Source: a virus. From it: a stretch of DNA of 23,144 nt. Positions 15,807 through 22,866 of this stretch are shown piece after piece. The notes below the pieces were generated by a model. The model ran no database searches, was not told where the DNA came from, and saw only the letters and a list, made by a program, of their open reading frames with translations. The DNA is taken from IMG/VR virus record IMGVR_UViG_3300009285_008010, positions 1-23,144 of that record. One strand, given 5' to 3'. Positions within the stretch are counted from its first letter, which is position 1; each line of letters begins with the position of its first letter. The position numbers and the translations under genes are program-made.

Positions 15807-16946
15807 CTACGCCGGGGGGACCGGCGAAAGCAAGATTCGCACCACGGCGTCAGCCGTCGGCCGAGACGTGTAGTCTGGTGGCGTCTTGTTGAAGCCGCGG
15901 TCTCCGGAACATGCCGCCTCAGCGGCCACCCGAAGGGGCAGGCTGCTTCCTGGGGCCCACAGGACGGCCCCACCGCGCTCCATCACCTCCTGGCGCTCCA
16001 TGTAGTCCCGCAGGACCACCAGGGGACGGCCGAGCATCGCGCACTCCTCTGGGGCCGTCCCGGAGTCGGACAGCACCAGCTTGGCCGTTGCCTCCAAGGC
16101 GACGAACTTGCCGAACGGCAGAGGGTCGACGTCGACGATACGTCGACGATACGAGGCCTCGTCGCGGGCATTGCGGACCCCAATCGCCTTCAGGCGCGCG
16201 CGGGTCCTTGGATGGGTCGACAGGACGCACTTGGTGCCCAGGTGCACGCACAGGTCGTTGATCGCGTCCAGGAACGCTCCCAGGCGCTCCGGATCGTCCA
16301 CATTCTCGGCCCGGTGAAGGGTGGCCAGGATGCCAGGGCTACCCAGATATGGCGACCAGGTGGAGCGCATCCACGGCTCTGGCTCCATGACGCTGCGATT
16401 GGAAACCGAGAAGTACCCCGCCAGCACCTCGGCCAGTGGGTTACCCACCACATACGTCCTCGCCAGCGGCAACCCCTCCGCAACGAGATTCATCCTGGCC
16501 CGTTCCGAGTAGCAGAGATGCACCGTAGACACGTGGTCGATGACGCGGCGGTTGACCTCCTCCGGGCTCTGGGGGCCGTGGCACCGGTTGCCGGCTTCAA
16601 GGTGAAACACCGGGACGCCAAGCCTGGCCGCGATCAGGGCGCCGACGGAGCTGTTCGTGTCGCCCAAGACGAGAAACTTGTCGGGCCGGAAGTCGCGCAA
16701 CCACGCCTCCAGCTTCGGCAAGAAGATGGCCATCTGCTCTGCGAAGGCGCCGCCTCCAGCCTCCACGCGCACGTCTGGCGCGCGCAGGCCGAACTCCTTG
16801 AAGAGATCGCCGTCCAGCTCGGGGGAGTAGTTTTGGCCGCTGTGAAAAACGCCGTGCGAAGCGCCAAGCATCCCGTCGAGCAGCGGAATGATCTTAGAGA
16901 GGCGGACGATCTCCGGACGTGTCCCGAGAACCGTGGAGACCTTCAT
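15807..16946 (-). CDS. wecB: UDP-N-acetylglucosamine 2-epimerase (non-hydrolysing)
   Basis: 379 residues, close to the 376 of E. coli WecB. It begins MKVSTVLGTRPEIVRLS, the family start. Asp96 (GDTNSS), Glu118 (HLEAGNR), Glu130 (PEEVNRR) and His211 (LHRAENVD) stand at the places of the E. coli Asp95, Glu117, Glu131 and His213 residues. LSDSGTAPEECAMLGRP near 292-308 is the UDP-binding signature. It interconverts UDP-GlcNAc and UDP-ManNAc. The start at 16946 is supported by ATGA overlap with the small membrane peptide; an in-frame ATG at 16961 is less likely. Close relatives (SpsC/NeuC-type) act on modified UDP-HexNAc, so the substrate may be a derivative. Confidence 0.92.
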   Translation of the reverse strand: MKVSTVLGTRPEIVRLSKIIPLLDGMLGASHGVFHSGQNYSPELDGDLFKEFGLRAPDVRVEAGGGAFAEQMAIFLPKLEAWLRDFRPDKFLVLGDTNSSVGALIAARLGVPVFHLEAGNRCHGPQSPEEVNRRVIDHVSTVHLCYSERARMNLVAEGLPLARTYVVGNPLAEVLAGYFSVSNRSVMEPEPWMRSTWSPYLGSPGILATLHRAENVDDPERLGAFLDAINDLCVHLGTKCVLSTHPRTRARLKAIGVRNARDEASYRRRIVDVDPLPFGKFVALEATAKLVLSDSGTAPEECAMLGRPLVVLRDYMERQEVMERGGAVLWAPGSSLPLRVAAEAACSGDRGFNKTPPDYTSRPTADAVVRILLSPVPPA

Positions 16947-17068
16947 TTCGTCAAATCCCATTCCCACGCCTCGTCGTCGAGTAAAATCATACCAATCCAA
17001 CTTCCAAGCACGGGAGCGAGAACAACGACCAAGGTCCATCCTAGTGTCCGTCGCAGTCGGCGTCTCAT
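16943..17068 (-). CDS. Small single-span membrane peptide (41 residues)
   Basis: MRRRLRRTLG, then a hydrophobic run at about 11-30 (WTLVVVLAPVLGSWIGMILL), then an acidic end DDEAWEWDLTK. Positive charge before and negative after predicts N-in, C-out. The ATG overlaps the stop of the RmlD-like gene (ATGA) and the TGA overlaps the ATG of the WecB-like gene (ATGA), so the ORF exactly fills the gap with coupled translation at both ends. This exact tiling in a co-directional operon makes chance unlikely. GGGA lies five bases before the ATG. The function is unknown; a membrane anchor for the sugar enzymes is possible. Confidence 0.72.
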   Translation of the reverse strand: MRRRLRRTLGWTLVVVLAPVLGSWIGMILLDDEAWEWDLTK

Positions 17069-18015
17069 GTCCGTCCCGTGTTCCAGTATTCAAAGCCGCG
17101 GTCGTGTGTCGGCCAGTGCTCTGCCCTGCAGAACTCGGCCAGCTCCCACACCATCTGCTCGACGGTCGGGGCGCCATCGTAGCCACCTTGACGCCAGAGC
17201 CAGTCGACGACCTCTGGAGCCGACGTCGCCAGGCGCATGTCCACGGGCCATCCCGTCAGCACGGCATTGACGACCCGCTCCTTCAGCCTGAAGGCCTGCA
17301 GGATCGTCGACACGAGCCGGTCCTTGCTGACCGAAGAGGCCGGCACGAGGTGAAATAGCCACCGCTCAGCGGGGATCGACACCGGGCCACACGCCGGCAT
17401 GAGTTCTCCCCCCATGATCCCCATCGCGATCTTCGCCCAGGCCAGCGTCGTAATGCCGTTCCACAGATGGTCGGCGTAGCCGGCGCCGATGAACCCGCCG
17501 ACCACATTGCCCAAGAGGTGGCGAGGCGGGAAGCGGCACTCCGGTCCGATGATCGACGCCCGAAGCCGAATCGTGTTGGCCAGCGGCCCTTCTTCTCCGT
17601 CGCCCTTCGACTGCCCGTACTCGTTCACCGCGTCGAAGTTAGACTGCTCCGCGTACGGAGCCCTTCCTCCACTGCCGTCGAACACGCAGTCTGTGCTCGG
17701 GTGGAGAACCGGCGGGCCCAGGCCGTCAACCACTCGCGGGAAGTGCGCGTTGACGGAGTAGGCGGCGTCCTCCTTCATCAGAGGCTTCGTTGCCCCGATG
17801 CAGTTGACGATCCAGTCACACCCATCGGCGAGGCGCTTCAGGTCCTCTTGCCACGCCGTGTGGTCGACAGCGAATCGTCGCCACCAGGTGTTCACCAGCT
17901 CGTACGGGTAGGGCGCCGGCACTCGCGCGGTGACCAGGACTTCCCACTCGTCAGGCAGCACCTTGGCCACCATCGAGCCCAGCATACCGGTGCCGCCAAG
18001 AACGAGAACCTTCAT
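17065..18015 (-). CDS. RmlD-like sugar-nucleotide reductase
   Basis: 316 residues. Rossmann motif GGTGMLG at 7-13; PSTDCVFDG at 106-114 with Ser107-Thr108; YGQSKGDGE with Tyr133 and Lys137. These are the marks of the RmlD substrate-binding family, which reduces a 4-keto sugar nucleotide (dTDP-4-dehydrorhamnose in the classic case). The start overlaps the previous stop (ATGA). The C-terminal part is longer and less conserved than in RmlD, with WPVDMRLATSAPEVVDWLW, and the family also includes reductases for other keto-sugars, so the substrate is left open. No RmlA or RmlB gene is in the window. Confidence 0.83.
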   Translation of the reverse strand: MKVLVLGGTGMLGSMVAKVLPDEWEVLVTARVPAPYPYELVNTWWRRFAVDHTAWQEDLKRLADGCDWIVNCIGATKPLMKEDAAYSVNAHFPRVVDGLGPPVLHPSTDCVFDGSGGRAPYAEQSNFDAVNEYGQSKGDGEEGPLANTIRLRASIIGPECRFPPRHLLGNVVGGFIGAGYADHLWNGITTLAWAKIAMGIMGGELMPACGPVSIPAERWLFHLVPASSVSKDRLVSTILQAFRLKERVVNAVLTGWPVDMRLATSAPEVVDWLWRQGGYDGAPTVEQMVWELAEFCRAEHWPTHDRGFEYWNTGRT

Positions 18016-18254
18016 CCAACCAGCTCCTTGAACTTGGCCTTCGCGTCGAACAGCGCGTCGTAGACCTGATCCCTGTGCGCGACGTTCAGGTAGTCCACCT
18101 CGATCTGCCGCCCGCTCCTGAGCGTGATCTGCAGTCCGTCGATCACCTTCTCGGTGTCCCCCACCAAGCGCAGCAGGTTGACCTTCTTACAAGCGGCAAC
18201 CTCTTGGACCTCGACGAAGAACGTCTCGCAGTCCAGAAGGATTCCGGCAATCAA
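18012..18254 (-). CDS. Small protein of unknown function
   Basis: Eighty residues if the TTG at 18254 is used; that TTG overlaps the stop of the cupin gene (TTGA), matching the operon's habit. Alternative GTG starts at 18284 and 18293 would overlap the cupin gene by 34-43 bases. The sequence has beta-strand-like parts (LLDCETFFVEVQEVAAC, ITLRSGRQIEVDY) and an acidic/basic helical end (VYDALFDAKAKFKELVG). No motif recognised. The stop overlaps the RmlD-like start (ATGA). No ATG is available in the frame, so the start is uncertain. Confidence 0.6.
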   Translation of the reverse strand: MIAGILLDCETFFVEVQEVAACKKVNLLRLVGDTEKVIDGLQITLRSGRQIEVDYLNVAHRDQVYDALFDAKAKFKELVG

Positions 18255-18763
18255 CGGAAGGACTCGTCCCAGACGCCGGGCCACTGGTCCCACGGCAGCC
18301 GCCGGTCGTCATCTCGAGCTTGTTCGATTGTCGCCGTCGAGAACACCCCGAGGATCGCGCCGTCGGTTAGGCTCTGATGGCCGTGATACCACCCCCCTGG
18401 CACGTGGAGAATTTTCGTCTGGTCGAGAACGAGCCTCTGTGGCTTGGCTTCGACGATCTGCACAGGACGTTCCCCTGATGTGGCCGTGGACAACTTGGTG
18501 TCCCGCTCTGCGACCAGCCTGTCTATGTCCCCAACTGTAGCCACTTTCCACACCCCAGAGACAGGCCACAGAAAAGTGCCCGATGTCGCGTGGCCGTGCC
18601 ATGCGCGCACAAAGCCTCGGCGATGATTCCGGACCATGTAAAAACGCGCGACTCCAGCAAGGCCGAACTCGTTGCAAAACGTCAGTACGCCGCGGTCGTC
18701 AACCGACCTAGCGGCATTGATGAGCTTCGGCTCACTGTCATACTGGATCGTCATACTCCCCAT
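18251..18763 (-). CDS. RmlC-like cupin sugar isomerase/epimerase
   Basis: 170 residues. RAWHGHATSGTFLWPVSGVW at 53-72 and HVPGGWYHGHQSL at 120-132 form the two faces of a cupin active site, with His56, His58 and His127. The layout resembles the dTDP-4-keto-6-deoxyglucose 3,5-epimerase and the 3,4-ketoisomerase (FdtA/WxcM) groups. The second group is smaller and so fits better by length. It acts on the keto-sugar made by a missing 4,6-dehydratase. ATG at 18763 has GAGG five bases upstream; the ATG at 18754, overlapping the epimerase stop as ATGA, is the alternative. Confidence 0.78.
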   Translation of the reverse strand: MGSMTIQYDSEPKLINAARSVDDRGVLTFCNEFGLAGVARFYMVRNHRRGFVRAWHGHATSGTFLWPVSGVWKVATVGDIDRLVAERDTKLSTATSGERPVQIVEAKPQRLVLDQTKILHVPGGWYHGHQSLTDGAILGVFSTATIEQARDDDRRLPWDQWPGVWDESFR

Positions 18764-19683
18764 CTTGCCCTCTGGTGTTCGCGGTTGTGGAACCGCTGGG
18801 CGTCCGGATTGGCGAGTCGCCCGGACGTATACAGGTCGATCACTTCCCGGACACCTTGCCGTACCGTCGTAGCGGGAGCGAACCCAAGCACGTCCCTGGC
18901 CTTCTCTCCCAGGACTCGGTAGTCCCTGGCGTCCGCTCCGGGGTCTTCCCGCCAGTGCACTTTCAGCGACGGGGCCTCCGCCGCCACGGTCTGCGCCAGT
19001 TGCCCGATGGTCAGGTTGGCACCGACCAGGTTGTAGATGCCCGATGGCCCGGCAAGCCCTAGCACCATGGCCGCCGCTGCGTCCTTTACGTGCAGGAACG
19101 GCCTCCACTGCTTCCCTCCGAACACCTCGATGCTGCGGTTCCGGACCGCCGACACCGACATGGCGTTGATGACCAGGTCCAGGCGGAAGCGGCCGTGCTC
19201 TCCAGGTAAGCCGAACAGGGTCCCAAGCCGGAAGACCACAGCGTCAGAGTCCCTCAGGCGCGTTTCCGCTTCTGCCTTCGTCTTTCCGTAGACCGACAAC
19301 GGAGCGACGTCCGACTCCTCGGACAGAAGCTCGTCCCTCCTCCCGTATACGGAGCACGTCGAGGGAAACACGATGCGCCCGCCAAACGCCTTCCTGGCGA
19401 AGTGTACCGCGTCGGCGTTCGTCAGTCGCGCGACCTCCTGCTGTACCTCGCAGACGGCATCGCCAACGAGAGCCGCGAGCCACACCACGGCGTCGGCCCA
19501 GTTCAGGTGAGGCACCAAGCGTGCCCAATCCAGGACGTTGCCACAGGCGAAGTCGACGTCACGTAGGTAGATGTCGTCGTACATCAGAGCATCGAATACG
19601 CGCACGTCGTGGCCAGCCTCCAGCAGGGCGCTGACTGTTGGCGCCCCCAGGTATCCGCAGCCGCCAGTGACCAGGACCTTCAC
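18751..19683 (-). CDS. NAD-dependent sugar epimerase/dehydratase
   Basis: 310 residues from a GTG at 19683 overlapping the previous stop (GTGA). Rossmann motif GGCGYLG at 7-13; PSTCSVYG at 107-114; catalytic Tyr132 and Lys136 (YGKTK). Later FRLGTLFGL and the FLHVKDAAAAMV segment are typical of UDP-glucose 4-epimerase-like extended SDR enzymes. The open frame extends upstream of the GTG, but that part overlaps the preceding gene. Epimerisation or reduction of a nucleotide sugar is expected; GalE-type, GDP-sugar and 4-ketoreductase activities cannot be separated by eye. Confidence 0.85.
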   Translation of the reverse strand: MKVLVTGGCGYLGAPTVSALLEAGHDVRVFDALMYDDIYLRDVDFACGNVLDWARLVPHLNWADAVVWLAALVGDAVCEVQQEVARLTNADAVHFARKAFGGRIVFPSTCSVYGRRDELLSEESDVAPLSVYGKTKAEAETRLRDSDAVVFRLGTLFGLPGEHGRFRLDLVINAMSVSAVRNRSIEVFGGKQWRPFLHVKDAAAAMVLGLAGPSGIYNLVGANLTIGQLAQTVAAEAPSLKVHWREDPGADARDYRVLGEKARDVLGFAPATTVRQGVREVIDLYTSGRLANPDAQRFHNREHQRARWGV

Positions 19684-20297
19684 TTGGAACCTGCGTGCCG
19701 TTCGCAGACCAGCGTTCTCCCGCCGTCGACGAACCCTGTGGCTGGGTTCGGGCATCCAGCGGCGGAACACGCAACTGTGCCCTCTCTGACGCTCAGCATC
19801 TCTCGCAGCATCTGGTCCCCAGCGTTGACCAGGTCGCTGCGTCTCTGGTTGGAGCCATCGCACACTAGCTGCCACTCGTGCAGCTCTCGATAAGCATCCT
19901 CGTAGCCGGTAGAGCCTGCTCCGCTGAGTCGCTTCCTCAGCGCCATGATCTCGTCCTGTGCTTCCCAGTACCTGGCGTGACAGGCGGTCAACTCGGAGAT
20001 GATGGTCCCTATGGACGAGGCCGTCCCAGGCAGATGGCACTCGTGCTCGTGGAATCGTAGGACCTGGTTGACCCGCGGTTCCCGGTGGCCGCTGATGCAC
20101 TCAGCCAGGTACAGGGACGATGTGTCGACCAGTTCAGCGGCCTGTTCCCTGGCGACGGCCGCTTCCGCGGCTTTGTCTGGGTCTCGGCAGAAGTGGTAGT
20201 ACTTCAACTGGCAAATGATGAGTCTATCAACAAGCTGCATCCAGGAGTCGACCACACGCAGGCCCGGAACCTCGTAGTGCAGTGACGGCATATTCAT
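19680..20297 (-). CDS. Possible DUF4254-like protein with zinc-finger-like end
   Basis: 205 residues from the ATG at 20297 with GGAGG eleven bases upstream; a TTG at 20435 is the alternative but would read through the end of the glycosyltransferase gene. Two helical blocks, about 16-60 (SWMQLVDRLIICQLKYYH) and 97-160 (ISELTACHARYWEAQDEI ... SNQRRSDLV), resemble the L-I-D-R-L...W and N-Q-x-R-x-D-L-I segments of DUF4254 proteins, which occur in polysaccharide gene clusters; this is from memory. Residues 177-201 have Cys178, Cys182, Cys198 and His201 in a zinc-finger-like arrangement (CxxxC...CxxH). Function unknown. Confidence 0.6.
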   Translation of the reverse strand: MNMPSLHYEVPGLRVVDSWMQLVDRLIICQLKYYHFCRDPDKAAEAAVAREQAAELVDTSSLYLAECISGHREPRVNQVLRFHEHECHLPGTASSIGTIISELTACHARYWEAQDEIMALRKRLSGAGSTGYEDAYRELHEWQLVCDGSNQRRSDLVNAGDQMLREMLSVREGTVACSAAGCPNPATGFVDGGRTLVCERHAGSK

Positions 20298-20380
20298 CTG
20301 CGGTTCTTCCTCCGCGAGTCGCGCTGCATCCGACGGAGCTTCCGCTTCTTCAGCCAGGCCTTCTTTACGCTGGTCGACAC
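20294..20380 (-). CDS. Candidate 28-residue highly basic peptide
   Basis: Starts with GTG at 20380, with GGAG seven bases upstream, inside the last codons of the glycosyltransferase gene. Its TGA overlaps the ATG of the next gene (ATGA). It fills the 67-base gap between them in a third frame. Fourteen of 28 residues are Lys or Arg (KKAWLKKRKLRR, then SRRKNRR). The site and the overlaps argue for translation; the short length argues for caution, because open frames this short arise by chance. If real, it could bind RNA, DNA or membranes, or serve only to couple translation across the gap. Confidence 0.42.
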   Translation of the reverse strand: MSTSVKKAWLKKRKLRRMQRDSRRKNRR

Positions 20381-21516
20381 GGTTCGTCTCCAAGGACAAT
20401 GGGAATTCCTGATAATTCTGCGCTGTCGACAACAAGATTATATGGGCATGGATTGTTCTGTGTCCACGCGAATGTCCGGTCGTCCCTGTGATTCATAACC
20501 TTGTAGTCACCAAGTTGGTGAATAGGAACAACGTCCGCCCTATCCAACACCATCTCCTTCTCTTTGGATGAAGGGTACTTCTTGCGAGACGCCACGACGA
20601 AGGCCTTGAATAACTCGCACTCTGGAGATGGATGTTTGACAGACAGGGGAGTGCCAGCAATAACTCTTCCCCAGAGGACCTCATATGCCTCAAGCAGAAG
20701 CGACGTTTCCCCCATGAAAACGTGGTCGCCGACGTGTGTCCGGTATTCCTTCGACCACAAGATGTTTGCCGACACTAATCGTCGTTTGTTTGCCAAGAAC
20801 TTATCAACCATCGGCAACAGATTAGTAACGTGCTCATCATTGCGGACCCTGATGACATACTCGGCATCACATCTCTCCAGTGCTGCTTTCACTCCCGCCA
20901 CCTGATATGCGAACCGTTGCCAGTGTGGCGGCCACCCGGACGAAACTGTTGGTCTCTTGGTTCGCGCTATCACCACGCCATTGGCAATCGGAACCCTACG
21001 CTCGTCTTGGTCCTCAAAAAACTGCACGATCACAGGGCCCAGGCTTGCGTAGTAATCTACCGTTGTAAGGTCCGTGTCTTCCATAAGCAACCCGGACGAA
21101 ATAACGGCCATTGAGCCAGGCGCAGGGCTCCTGTCTTTCGGAGGCATGACTGCGGCGACACGTGCGATCTCGACGACTTTTTCCTGGACACATTCGGGCC
21201 CTTCTTCCTCTACTACGGCCCGGTGGCGAATGGCCGCCAAGCACTCCCGCTTGTTCTTCGAAAGAAACGTGCGCAGGTCGTCTGGGAGGCCGTCCGGGGC
21301 ACGCCACCTGATGTTGTCGCCGTATACTTCCAGCGAAACGCCTGCCGCTGAAGCGCGGGCCAGCATGGCCTCGACGACAGAGGGCACAGGCAGCCCTGGC
21401 GCAACCAGATGAAACCGCCGACCAGGGTTTGTCTCTGACTCTATGACTTCTCCCGGATTGACAAGTCCAGACCCAATCCTACATGGGGCGCTTCCATCAT
21501 ATACGTACCGCGCCAT
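20365..21516 (-). CDS. Modular WavE-like glycosyltransferase with two docking-type domains
   Basis: 383 residues from the ATG at 21516. Residues 1-40 (MARYVYDGSAPCRIG) match the 61-residue tail-operon protein. Residues about 46-100 (LARASAAGVSLEVYGDNIRW, DGLPDDLRTFLSKNKRECL) resemble the TubC_N docking domain, known at the N-termini of some NRPS/PKS proteins and elsewhere. Residues about 135-355 resemble WavE-type lipopolysaccharide synthesis glycosyltransferases: WQRFAYQVAGVKAAL, then AEYVIRVRNDEH at 219-229 as the likely nucleotide/metal site, and HVGDHVFMGE at 261-270. The donor and acceptor are unknown. The gene is visibly more AT-rich than its neighbours. It follows the methyltransferase by four bases. 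Confidence 0.75.
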   Translation of the reverse strand: MARYVYDGSAPCRIGSGLVNPGEVIESETNPGRRFHLVAPGLPVPSVVEAMLARASAAGVSLEVYGDNIRWRAPDGLPDDLRTFLSKNKRECLAAIRHRAVVEEEGPECVQEKVVEIARVAAVMPPKDRSPAPGSMAVISSGLLMEDTDLTTVDYYASLGPVIVQFFEDQDERRVPIANGVVIARTKRPTVSSGWPPHWQRFAYQVAGVKAALERCDAEYVIRVRNDEHVTNLLPMVDKFLANKRRLVSANILWSKEYRTHVGDHVFMGETSLLLEAYEVLWGRVIAGTPLSVKHPSPECELFKAFVVASRKKYPSSKEKEMVLDRADVVPIHQLGDYKVMNHRDDRTFAWTQNNPCPYNLVVDSAELSGIPIVLGDEPCRPA

Positions 21517-21520
21517 TGGC

Positions 21521-22141
21521 TCATGTTTCTCTGCGCGCAAACCACCATGCCCGGTGGTCGTGGGCCCACGTCCAGTTGTTTCTCGCTTTCCATGTGTAAT
21601 TATGATGGCCGACGTTAAGCCCGGGATCAACGACGCGCATCGAGGCCATACCATTGGATGACAATTCGCGCTCTATCCATTGCGGAGACGGCCGACACCC
21701 TATGCGGTCAAGTGACTGATCGTAGTCAACGTGCTCTGTCAGAAACAACATCGCCTGCGAATCGTCACAATCCAACACCAACGAGTCAACGACCACGTTA
21801 TCGCTGTGGCCACATGCCCACTGCAGAAATGCCGCTGGTTGCCGGAGGTGGTATAGTATCCCGAGCGCAAGAATCATATCAAACCTACGTGCCAAGCGTG
21901 GATCGTTCAGCACGTTGAAATCAACAACCATGCTGCGCGCTCTGTTGGCAATGTGTTCTGGGCGCCCGTCGGCATAGAAGGCCGTCGCACCAATTTTCTC
22001 CAGGCCGTCGCCTATGTATCCATGCCCGCATCCGCAATCTATGACGCTGGCCCCGCTGAAGAACTCGCGCGCATAGTGGTCGACTATCACCGCCAGTCTC
22101 TTGGCGCTCCACTCTTTGTACGTGTCTGTCCAGACGGTCAC
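21521..22141 (-). CDS. Class I SAM-dependent methyltransferase
   Basis: 206 residues from a GTG at 22141 overlapping the previous stop (GTGA). Motif I is VIDCGCGHGYIG at 33-44, which binds S-adenosylmethionine; MILALGILYHLRQP further on is the usual motif around strand 4-5 of the UbiE/Methyltransf_11-23 type. Placed among sugar genes and just before a glycosyltransferase, it probably methylates a sugar hydroxyl, a phosphate or a glycan end, capping or modifying the chain. Small-molecule or DNA targets cannot be excluded, but there is no target-recognition domain or DNA-methylase catalytic motif (such as DPPY). The gene is more AT-rich than the flanking ones. Confidence 0.83.
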   Translation of the reverse strand: MTVWTDTYKEWSAKRLAVIVDHYAREFFSGASVIDCGCGHGYIGDGLEKIGATAFYADGRPEHIANRARSMVVDFNVLNDPRLARRFDMILALGILYHLRQPAAFLQWACGHSDNVVVDSLVLDCDDSQAMLFLTEHVDYDQSLDRIGCRPSPQWIERELSSNGMASMRVVDPGLNVGHHNYTWKARNNWTWAHDHRAWWFARRET

Positions 22142-22866
22142 AGTTTCCACGGACGGGCCTCCAGGGCGAGCTTCAGGTCGGCCGGAGTTCCGAGTCCCCA
22201 CATGCGTGGCACAGGGTAGGCGATGATCCTTGCGCCGTCCACGATCATCTCGTTGTAGGACGGGCAGAGGTAGTACTCATTATTCACCCGGCGGCCACCG
22301 TCCATCATCTTCTTGATGGACTCGAAGCAGTCCACTGCTCGGCGCCAGTAGTAGATCCCGACGGTGGCGTCCTGGCTGATCGGCACCTTCTCGGCGACCT
22401 CGGTGACGACCATGTCGTCTCCGAACTTCGCATAGGACCACTTCGCCCCCGAGGCCCTGAACGTCACGATGGCGCCGTCGCAGTCTTCGCGCCAGACGTA
22501 GGCGGCAAAGTGATCATGGTTCCAATCGACCCACTGGTCGGAGTTGGCGATCAACAGAGGGTCGTCCGGCCTGAACTCGTTCCGAAAGTCGTAGATCGTC
22601 GCCGCGGTGCCATCCGGGTTCGCGCCCCACAGGAGCGTTTTGACTGGACATCGCAGGGATAGCGACTCGGCCATCTCCCTGTGCTCTTCGAGCGCGTTGA
22701 GAACAACACCATCATTACTGAAGGCAGTCGGCAGATTGTAGACCACCCGCTCCACCATTGGCACGCCGTCCACGTCGATGAACGGCTTCGGCTTCTCGTA
22801 CCCGGCCTCGGCGAACCGCCGTCCCTTGCCGGCCATCGGAATGAGGATCTGCAGCCCGCCGCTCAT
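22138..22866 (-). CDS. Sugar-phosphate nucleotidyltransferase
   Basis: 242 residues; the ATG at 22866 overlaps the HAD gene stop (ATGA). MAGKGRRFAEAGYEKPKPFI at 11-30 is the glycine-rich nucleotide-binding motif and lysine of NTP_transferase enzymes; NSDQ at 108-111 holds the metal-binding Asp, and EYYLCPSYNEMI plus WGLGTPADL lie in the C-terminal half. It transfers a nucleotidyl group from an NTP to a sugar 1-phosphate (or other phosphate), the activation step for later enzymes. The nucleotide and sugar are unknown. No LbH hexapeptide tail is present, so it is a single-domain form. Confidence 0.87.
   Translation of the reverse strand: MSGGLQILIPMAGKGRRFAEAGYEKPKPFIDVDGVPMVERVVYNLPTAFSNDGVVLNALEEHREMAESLSLRCPVKTLLWGANPDGTAATIYDFRNEFRPDDPLLIANSDQWVDWNHDHFAAYVWREDCDGAIVTFRASGAKWSYAKFGDDMVVTEVAEKVPISQDATVGIYYWRRAVDCFESIKKMMDGGRRVNNEYYLCPSYNEMIVDGARIIAYPVPRMWGLGTPADLKLALEARPWKL

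Noticed and set aside
16130-16151. Two tandem 11-bp units (CGTCGACGATA)
   Set aside because: Only two copies inside a conserved part of the WecB-like gene; 11 bp is out of frame as a protein repeat and looks like chance in GC-rich coding DNA.
15801-17270. Long open frame on the plus strand opposite the WecB-like gene
   Set aside because: It is the shadow of a high-GC coding strand; the protein is Arg/His/Gln-rich without any motif, and the minus strand holds a well-matched enzyme.
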